Source of the DNA: Candidatus Brocadiia bacterium
GTDB lineage: Bacteria; Planctomycetota; MHYJ01; JACQXL01; JACQZI01
Direction of reading: 5' to 3'
Length of the DNA: 39,658 bases
Assembly (NCBI GenBank): GCA_020051675.1
Contig: JAGVQN010000085.1
Span: 72,170 to 111,827 of the forward strand
Positions 9,401-15,796 of the stretch are shown here, in pieces. Positions within the stretch are counted from its first letter, which is position 1. Each line of letters begins with the position of its first letter. Under the pieces are notes generated by a model that was given only the letters and a program-made list of their open reading frames with translations, made no database searches and was not told the DNA's origin. Both the position numbers and the translations under genes were made by a program.

Positions 9401-9557
9401 CGACAGTCACCACGCCTTGTAACCGGCTGTTTCCTTAGCTTCCGAAATACACTTTTCCTGATTCTTTTCATTCTTCTTTGCACGTCTAAGAGGGAGGAGT
9501 TTCATTTTCCGCGGCCAGGGGATGCTGACTGCCGGATATATACCCCCTTACTACCTC

Positions 9558-9821
9558 AGATATAGAGGGTTATTACGGAAGACATAGATGGGTAATCAGT
9601 CAGATATAGAGGGGTAGTCAGGAAGGCGTAGAGGGATAATCAGATAGATATAGAAGGATAATCAGAAAGGCATAGACGGCTAATCAGAAATACGTAGACA
9701 GGTAATCAGGAAGATATAGACGGATAATCAGGTAGATATAGACGGGTAGACAGGAAGATGTAGAGGGATAAGCAGGGAGATATGGATGGGTAATCAGGAA
9801 GGCATAGAGGGGTAATCAGTA
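9558..9821. repeat. Tandem repeat, 12 units of 22 bp, approximate consensus AGATATAGACGGGTAATCAGGA
   Basis: Units align at exactly 22-bp phase from 9558 (9558, 9580, 9602 ...). Confidence 0.95.
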
Positions 9822-9874
9822 AGGGGGAGAGGGTGGGGAAGGGGGTAGGGGATATCTGGGGGGATATCCCCCTT
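9822..9874 (+). other. G-quadruplex motif followed by hairpin
   Basis: GGGGGAGAGGGTGGGGAAGGGGGTAGGGG then GGGGATATC-TGGGGG-GATATCCCC. Confidence 0.65.
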
Positions 9875-9968
9875 TTCCTATCCTAACCCATTGATATATA
9901 AGGGAAATCATTTTCTGAAGGTATTCACATCTTTAGCGAAGCACGACATTTTCGCCTGTCAAGGCAAA

Positions 9969-10048
9969 TAAACAACAGGATTTAGCTGATTAAACTGATG
10001 ATTTCGAGAAAGAATAAATCCTGCCTAATCCGTTTAATCCTGTTGTTA
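9969..10048. repeat. Imperfect inverted repeat (aacaggatttag...ctaatccgtttaatcctgtt)
   Basis: Terminal halves AACAGGATT / AATCCTGTT. Confidence 0.6.
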
Positions 10049-10236
10049 AATATAATTCCTTCCCCTAAACCCCGATGCTTTCGGGTGGCAGGTTCGCGGG
10101 TGACTTTTTCATAATCATAAACCTGCCCGACTGCTCTCTGTCAGGCGGGTCTGAAATATTTTACCATAATTCCAAGATTTTATGTCCACTTTTGCGCCTT
10201 TGCGGTAATAGCACTATAGCTAGAGGTAATAAGAAA

Positions 10237-10323
10237 ATGATAAATTTTCGGATATTTTTAAGGTTTTTATCTCACATCGACCCCATTTTGGAAATTAAAT
10301 ATGGAGGAAGAAACGAGAAATGA
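10237..10323 (+). CDS. Putative micro-ORF 1 of tandem array: MINFRIFLRFLSHIDPILEIKYGGRNEK
   Basis: Shares M-x-[NY]-F start and Y-G-G at codons 22-24 with the following ORFs; coding status unproven. Confidence 0.4.
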   Translation: MINFRIFLRFLSHIDPILEIKYGGRNEK

Positions 10324-10373
10324 GCTAAAACGCTTAATAGATTAATGATTTAAAGAAAGGGAGAATAAGAAAA

Positions 10374-10484
10374 ATGAAATATTTTCACGTTTTTCTATCG
10401 ATTTTCTGTAACATTTGCCCCCCTTCTGCATTTACTTATGGAGGAAAAGAGGCGAGAAAGCCTCTGAGGCATCCTTCTGGATGA
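10374..10484 (+). CDS. Putative micro-ORF 2: MKYFHVFLSIFCNICPPSAFTYGGKEARKPLRHPSG
   Basis: Y-G-G at codons 22-24; gggag RBS-like motif 10 nt upstream. Confidence 0.4.
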   Translation: MKYFHVFLSIFCNICPPSAFTYGGKEARKPLRHPSG

Positions 10485-10519
10485 TGTAAATATGAATATA
10501 AACGAGATGAGGTAGAAAA

Positions 10520-10609
10520 ATGAAGAATTTTACTAAGAAAATGATTTTTATATATAAGATTTCATTTTTTCCGGCATTTGATTATGGAGGGGAACGGTCA
10601 AGTAAATGA
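10520..10609 (+). CDS. Putative micro-ORF 3: MKNFTKKMIFIYKISFFPAFDYGGERSSK
   Basis: Y-G-G at codons 22-24; strongly similar in DNA to micro-ORF 4 region. Confidence 0.4.
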   Translation: MKNFTKKMIFIYKISFFPAFDYGGERSSK

Positions 10610-10620
10610 CCAATTCTCAA

Positions 10621-10636
10621 TCCCGCCCAGGCGGGA
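10621..10636. repeat. Small palindrome TCCCGCCCAGGCGGGA within a TGACCAATT-flanked 21-bp insert
   Basis: TGACCAATT at 10607-10615 and 10637-10645 flank the 21-bp segment. Confidence 0.85.
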
Positions 10637-10688
10637 TGACCAATTAAATAGGACGTAAATATGAATATAAACGAGATGGAACAAAAAT

Positions 10689-10904
10689 ATGACTAATTTT
10701 ACTAAGAAAATAATTTTTCCATATGACTTTTGGGGTTTTTGGAGGTTAGGTTATGGAGAGAGGAATGATATGAAAGGCCAATTAAATAAGAAATTATCAG
10801 CCAGCCGGCCGTATCTGCAATACGGAGGTGTCTGGAGTATATGCGCAATACTGCGGGACGTTTTACCGGTTAGCTGGCGTAAATTATTGAGAGGAGGTGA
10901 ATAA
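10689..10904 (+). CDS. Putative small ORF 4 of tandem array: MTNFTKKIIFPYDFWGFWRLGYGERNDMKGQLNKK...
   Basis: Y-G-E at codons 22-24; nucleotide similarity to micro-ORF 3. Confidence 0.4.
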   Translation: MTNFTKKIIFPYDFWGFWRLGYGERNDMKGQLNKKLSASRPYLQYGGVWSICAILRDVLPVSWRKLLRGGE

Positions 10905-10905
10905 C

Positions 10906-11709
10906 ATGTTTACCAAGAAGTTTGAGTTGAAACTCTACGTTCCCGAGAACGCGGAGGTGTCGGGCGATATGCCCGACCGCTGGGCAAGAAATCTCAAGGC
11001 TGCGGCTGAAGAGATGAATGACCGGCGTCAGGCCAAGATACCTGATGACGCAACCTTCATTCTTAAGATGGCGACCCCGGCAAATCAGGGTTATAATCCT
11101 TTTGTGCCGCCCGGGTTTATCTCCAAGAGTGACCGTTCGGCTGACGGTATCAAGGGCACCCATGCCAGGAACATTACCACGGCCTTTAACCGCTGGAACG
11201 ATAAAATCAATGCGGCATTTGCTACAAAAGATGGAGTCGTTGCCAAAGAGTTTAAGGAGAGGGTGGATGGTTCCAAGGATCGCTGGGCGCTTCAAATCGG
11301 GGCAAAAGCTCTGCGTTTTACCGGGGATAAAATCCGCGGTCGCGGGGTGGCGCCGATTGCATCCTTTTATCTGGTTGGTGATAACCGCGCTTCGGGTTGG
11401 ACCAGGGAATCCGACCTCGCCGATGGCGCGCCCTATAACATCGCCAGGAACAGGCAAAGGGTAGCCTTAAAGGCGGCGGTTCAGCAACGGCTCATTCAAG
11501 GCGGATTGATGGTGGTCAACCAGGGGTTGAGCGCCGATGCAATGCTCGCCGAGAATACCGTTAATGCGGACCTCCTGAACAGTATGCGCGACCCGGCTAA
11601 GTGCGATGCCTTTGTGGCAGCACCGGCCGCGGACAAGTGCTTCTGTTCATGGCAACAGGATGGCAGCGGGCTACTGTATCTCTGGATACAGGTCGGATTG
11701 ACCGTGTAA
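10906..11709 (+). CDS. Hypothetical protein, no family recognised
   Basis: Strong RBS gagaggaggtgaataac before ATG; coherent composition; hairpin after stop. Confidence 0.7.
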   Translation: MFTKKFELKLYVPENAEVSGDMPDRWARNLKAAAEEMNDRRQAKIPDDATFILKMATPANQGYNPFVPPGFISKSDRSADGIKGTHARNITTAFNRWNDKINAAFATKDGVVAKEFKERVDGSKDRWALQIGAKALRFTGDKIRGRGVAPIASFYLVGDNRASGWTRESDLADGAPYNIARNRQRVALKAAVQQRLIQGGLMVVNQGLSADAMLAENTVNADLLNSMRDPAKCDAFVAAPAADKCFCSWQQDGSGLLYLWIQVGLTV

Positions 11710-11721
11710 GCGGAATCAGCG

Positions 11722-11766
11722 CGGAAGGGTCTCCCGACGTTACGTCGGGGACCCTTCTCTCCGCTC
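11722..11766 (+). other. Stable hairpin after ORFan (possible terminator without T-run)
   Basis: GAAGGGTC-TCCCGACGTTACGTCGGGG-ACCCTTC; centre belongs to the TCCCG...CGGGG palindrome family. Confidence 0.65.
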
Positions 11767-11844
11767 CTCCGTTACCGATGAGCTTTACATACATATAATT
11801 TTTTATTGCCTTGCAATAGTTTTTATCCTACAATAAACAACACT

Positions 11845-12804
11845 ATGCCGGAAATGAAATGCACACGCGAAGCCTGCGGGAGCGCGTTGGTTGAACTGGG
11901 GAAAACAAATCCTAACGTGGTCGTGCTTTCCGCGGACTTAGCCGGTTCTACCAAGGCAAGCGATTTCCAGAAGGCGTTCCCGGACCGCTTCTTCAATATG
12001 GGCATCGCCGAGGCCAACATGATGAATACCGCCGCCGGGCTCGCCCTTTCCGGCAAGATTGCCTTTGCCACCACCTTTGCCATATTCGCCACCGGACGCC
12101 CCTGGGAACAAATACGCAATACCATTGCCTATACCAAAGCCAATGTCAAAATCATCGCCACGCACGGAGGCGTTGCCGTCGGCCCGGACGGCGCTTCCCA
12201 CCAGGGGATAGAAGACCTTGCCCTGATGAGGATTATTCCGGGGATGACCGTAATCGTTCCCTGTGATGCCGTGGAAACACCCAAGGCTATCTTCGCCGCC
12301 GCCCAAATCAAGGGTCCGGTTTATATCCGCCTTTCCCGACCCAAGCTGGCGGTGGTTACAAATCAAATAGATTATTTTAAAGTCGGCGAAGCCAATGTCT
12401 TACGCGAGGGCGGGGACATTACCCCGCCTGAAAGTCGGGCAGGCATTATCGCCTGCGGGATAATGGTTGCCAAGGCGCTGGAAGCGGCAGAATTGCTTAA
12501 GGCGCAGGGTATCAACGCCACGGTGGTTAATCTCCATACCATAAAGCCCCTTGACAACGACAAAATTATCAGCCTTGCCAAAAAGACCGGCGCCATTGTC
12601 ACTGCCGAGGAGCACCTGATTGCCGGCGGGATGGGAAGCGCCGTCTCGGAAGTATTATCACGGAATTATCCGGTGCCGATAGAAATGGTCGGCATAAATG
12701 ACCAATTCGGTCAGTCCGGCGAATCTGATGAACTCTTGAAATATTACCATCTTACCGCTAAGGATATTGTTGAAGCGGTGAATAAAGCTATTAAACGTAA
12801 ATAA
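11845..12804 (+). CDS. Transketolase C-terminal (pyrimidine-binding) subunit with 7-aa palindrome-encoded insertion
   Basis: ADLAGSTKASDFQKAFPDRFFNMGIAEANMMNTAAGLALSGKIAFATTFAIF; GIEDLALMR; GGMGSAVSEVL. Confidence 0.92.
   Translation: MPEMKCTREACGSALVELGKTNPNVVVLSADLAGSTKASDFQKAFPDRFFNMGIAEANMMNTAAGLALSGKIAFATTFAIFATGRPWEQIRNTIAYTKANVKIIATHGGVAVGPDGASHQGIEDLALMRIIPGMTVIVPCDAVETPKAIFAAAQIKGPVYIRLSRPKLAVVTNQIDYFKVGEANVLREGGDITPPESRAGIIACGIMVAKALEAAELLKAQGINATVVNLHTIKPLDNDKIISLAKKTGAIVTAEEHLIAGGMGSAVSEVLSRNYPVPIEMVGINDQFGQSGESDELLKYYHLTAKDIVEAVNKAIKRK
12424..12444 (+). repeat. 21-bp palindromic in-frame insertion CCGCCTGAAAGTCGGGCAGGC
   Basis: Removal restores DITIIACG, matching the usual DVTIIATG spacing; similar to CCTGCCCGACTGCTCTCTGTCAGGCGGG near 10124-10151. 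Confidence 0.8.
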
Positions 12805-12815
12805 AGAGAAGCGAA

Positions 12816-14054
12816 ATGATAGTATCTTTCAGAATCAGCAAGCTCCATCTTGCCATGTTTGTCTTTGCCTTAATCGCGGCGTTCCTGGTGGCGACCAAGA
12901 TATCGGGCGGCTCTTCGGATTCCCAAACCATTGAAAAAGAGGTAAAGAAAATCGTTACGGTTTATGAAATCATAAAGGATAACTATGTCCACGATGTTAA
13001 AACCGAAGACATATTCAACAGCGCCTTTAAGGGGATGCTCAATAACCTCGACCCCTACAGCGATTATTTTTCTCCGGATGAATATAAAGAATTCCAGATT
13101 TCAATGAAAGGGGAGCTGACCGGGGTTGGGATGGAAATAACCATGGAAAACGGGATGCTTAAAGTCATCGCGCCGCTGGAAGATTCGCCCGCTTTCCGCG
13201 CCGGGATACTCGCCGGTGACCATATCCTGGAAATAGACGGCGAATCGACCGAATCCTTCACGCTTTCCGATTGCTTCCGCCGCATCATCGGAAAAGAAGG
13301 AACCGAGGTTACCTTGACGCTCCTGCACCAGGGAGAGGATAACCCTAAGAAAATCACCGTTATCAGGGAGAAGATAAAGATTAAAAGCGTGAAATACGCG
13401 CATATAATAGACAAAGAGGAGAATATCGGTTATATCCGCATTACTAATTTCCAGGAAGATACCAGCGAATCTTTCGTGGAGGAGGTAAAAAGCCTGCAGG
13501 GAAAAGGGATGAAATCGCTCATAATAGATTTAAGATTTAACGGAGGAGGGCTCATGGTTCCGTCCGTGGAGATATCCAATATGTTTATTAAGGACGGCTT
13601 GATTGTTTCCACCAAGGGGCGGGCAGAAGATTCCAGGGAACCATATAAAGCCGAGCCCAAAAACGCTGTGTTTGACGGGTTGCCGTTGGTTATCCTTGTC
13701 AACGGGTATACTGCCAGCGCTTCGGAAATATTTTCAGGAGCCATCCAGGACCATAAAAAGGGAATCCTGGTCGGCTCGCGCACATACGGCAAGGGGCTTG
13801 TCCAGACGCTCGTGGAAATCCCAGGGGATAAATCCGCCGTAAAGCTCACCGTTTCAAAATATTACACGCCTTCCGGCAAATGCCTGCAAAGGCAGAAAGA
13901 TAAAAATTACGGATTGGATCCCGACGAGCTGGTTGAATTGACCACCGCCGAAGAAGTGGAGCTGTTAAAATCGCGCAGCCAGGAGAAACCGGTTGATATC
14001 AAACACGATAAACAGCTTGCAAAGGCGGTAGAGAAGCTGAGCCTGCTTAAATGA
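12816..14054 (+). CDS. S41 family C-terminal processing peptidase with PDZ domain
   Basis: LNNLDPYSDYFSPDEYKEF, PDZ GVGMEI...SPAFRAGILAGDHILEIDGE, VNGYTASASEIFSGAIQDHKKGILVGSRTYGKGLVQ. Confidence 0.95.
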   Translation: MIVSFRISKLHLAMFVFALIAAFLVATKISGGSSDSQTIEKEVKKIVTVYEIIKDNYVHDVKTEDIFNSAFKGMLNNLDPYSDYFSPDEYKEFQISMKGELTGVGMEITMENGMLKVIAPLEDSPAFRAGILAGDHILEIDGESTESFTLSDCFRRIIGKEGTEVTLTLLHQGEDNPKKITVIREKIKIKSVKYAHIIDKEENIGYIRITNFQEDTSESFVEEVKSLQGKGMKSLIIDLRFNGGGLMVPSVEISNMFIKDGLIVSTKGRAEDSREPYKAEPKNAVFDGLPLVILVNGYTASASEIFSGAIQDHKKGILVGSRTYGKGLVQTLVEIPGDKSAVKLTVSKYYTPSGKCLQRQKDKNYGLDPDELVELTTAEEVELLKSRSQEKPVDIKHDKQLAKAVEKLSLLK

Positions 14055-14080
14055 TGGGAAATTCCCCAAGCGCTTAACGG

Positions 14081-14335
14081 TTAAAACTTATCCTTAATCT
14101 GGTCCGCCAGGTTCACCTTATTTTTCTCTTCGTATTCCTGAAGTTTTTCAATCCGTTTGAGGTCATCCTTAATACGATTGACCAGCTTGAAGATATAAGG
14201 TCGGCCTTTTAACCGGTCGCCCAGGTCTTTAAGCATCCTTTCCCAGCTGCCGCCATAGAGTTCGTCCCTCAATGTAATAAGCATTTTTTCCTCCGAAGCT
14301 AGATTTTCCGCAAAAGATTTATTCTTTCCTGCCAT
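14081..14335 (-). CDS. Conserved-looking hypothetical protein, coiled-coil rich
   Basis: ATG at 14335 (MAGKNKSFAENL...); ORF extends to a TTG at 14386; charged helical composition. Confidence 0.55.
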   Translation of the reverse strand: MAGKNKSFAENLASEEKMLITLRDELYGGSWERMLKDLGDRLKGRPYIFKLVNRIKDDLKRIEKLQEYEEKNKVNLADQIKDKF

Positions 14336-14515
14336 AATCGCTGCTATATCTATATTATCAGCTATATTTCGCCTGTAGTTTAGCAAAATTTCAGTAAAAA
14401 AGTAATTTTTATGACGGCAATCGGGCGTTTTTAACCGTCCCTGACCCTATCTGAAAGTCGTTTGGAAACATCTCGCTTTTATTAATTGACTTTTAGCCCT
14501 ACCGGAAGTAATATA

Positions 14516-15247
14516 ATGAGTTTAGAAGTCGATATGAACGATTTGATTGTCCCGGAGCATTTGAGGAATAACCTGGATTTAATCAGGAAGAGGGTTGAAA
14601 AATCGGCTCGTAAGGTAAATCGAGACCCTTCGGAAATCAAACTGATAACCGTTACTAAATATGCGGATATCGAAACCATCGGGCATTTACCCAGGCTTGG
14701 GCTCTTTGATTTAGGTGAAAATAAGGTGCAGGAACTGGTAAAAAAAGCAGGGGTATTGCCTAAGTCCGTGACCTGGCATATGATAGGCCATATGCAGACT
14801 AATAAAATAAGGAAAGGACTGCCTTTTTTTGATTATATGCACTCGCTGGACAGTTTACATCTGGCAGAGGCGCTGGAAAGCGAAGCGGGCAGAATCAATA
14901 AGTATTTAAATGTTTTTATCCAGCTTAATGTGAGCGGGGAGGAATCAAAATACGGCATAAAACCGGAGGAACTCTTTAGTTTTTACGGGAAGCTAAAGGA
15001 TTATCCGCGCCTGAAAATTATCGGGCTGATGACCATGGCTCTGGAGAAAGATAACCCTGAAGAATCCCGCCCGGTATTCCGGAAACTTCGGGAATGCCGC
15101 GACGAACTAAGGGCAAAGCTGCCTGAAGAAACGAGAAATGATTTTTGCCACCTGTCAATGGGCATGACTCAGGATTATGATATCGCGATAGAAGAAGGCG
15201 CGACGTTCATCAGGATTGGAACGGCGCTGTTTAAAGAGGTTGCATAG
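14516..15247 (+). CDS. YggS family pyridoxal-phosphate-binding protein
   Basis: LITVTKYADIETI, GENKVQEL, WHMIGHMQTNKIRK, LSMGMTQDYDIAIEEGATFIRIGTALF; start uncertain (14516 or 14534). Confidence 0.93.
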   Translation: MSLEVDMNDLIVPEHLRNNLDLIRKRVEKSARKVNRDPSEIKLITVTKYADIETIGHLPRLGLFDLGENKVQELVKKAGVLPKSVTWHMIGHMQTNKIRKGLPFFDYMHSLDSLHLAEALESEAGRINKYLNVFIQLNVSGEESKYGIKPEELFSFYGKLKDYPRLKIIGLMTMALEKDNPEESRPVFRKLRECRDELRAKLPEETRNDFCHLSMGMTQDYDIAIEEGATFIRIGTALFKEVA

Positions 15248-15250
15248 AAG

Positions 15251-15786
15251 GTTACAGAAAGTTACAAGAAGTTACAGAAGGTTACGGGGAAGGTTATCCC
15301 GCCAAGGCGGGATTACGGGAGATTACGATGGGGTTGCCAAAAAGAGAAGCGGCATATGAAAAGTTGAAGTTTTATCAGGATATTTGTAATATCAGGCAAC
15401 AGGTTTATCAGATTACGGAAAGGTTTTCTAAAATACACATGAGGTTGGTTTCTCAGATGCGTGATGCCGCACGTAGTTCCAAGCAAAATATCCGGGAGGG
15501 ATATAAGAAAGGAACAATCGGCGAATTTATACACAGTATTAATATCAGCCGCGGGTCATTGGAGGAATTAAGCGGTGATATTGAAGATTGTTTTGAGGAT
15601 AAATTGATTAATAAAGAAGAATTTGATGGTTTATCAAGTCTTTTAAGAAGTGCTGATTATTTATCAAAACGTTATCTTTTTTCGCTCTATAAGATGAAAG
15701 AAAAAGGAACATGGAAAACACCCGGCGAGAAAGCTAAAACGTAACTTTTGTGTAACCTTATGTAACCTTGAGTAACTTTCTGTAAC
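15251..15786 (+). mobile_element. Putative mini mobile element carrying a four-helix-bundle gene
   Basis: Perfect 15-bp terminal inverted repeats GTTACAGAAAGTTAC / GTAACTTTCTGTAAC; further GTTAC iterons at ~10-bp phase inside both ends; ATAGAA at 15244-15249 and 15787-15792. Confidence 0.75.
15328..15744 (+). CDS. Four helix bundle protein (23S rRNA intervening-sequence protein family)
   Basis: YQDICNIRQQVYQITERFSK...LVSQMRDAARSSKQNIREGYKKGTIGEFIHSINISRGSLEEL...DCFEDKLINKEEFDGL matches the IVP family pattern. Confidence 0.9.
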   Translation: MGLPKREAAYEKLKFYQDICNIRQQVYQITERFSKIHMRLVSQMRDAARSSKQNIREGYKKGTIGEFIHSINISRGSLEELSGDIEDCFEDKLINKEEFDGLSSLLRSADYLSKRYLFSLYKMKEKGTWKTPGEKAKT

Positions 15787-15796
15787 ATAGAACAGT

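Noticed and set aside
9558-9821. CRISPR array
   Set aside because: Units are contiguous 22-mers with no unique spacers and no cas genes nearby
10075-10323. 82-aa ORF as annotated by the ORF track
   Set aside because: The 5' part covers repeat sequence (cctgcccgact...tcaggcggg) and lacks a clear RBS; only the ATG at 10237 fits the micro-ORF pattern
10870-11457. 195-aa antisense ORF
   Set aside because: Antisense shadow of 10906-11709; no RBS or recognisable motif
11018-11464. 148-aa + strand ORF overlapping the ORFan
   Set aside because: Alternative frame of 10906-11709, which has the better RBS and composition
15251-15786. 23S rRNA intervening sequence
   Set aside because: Although the protein is IVP-like, no rRNA sequence flanks it; both neighbours are protein genes
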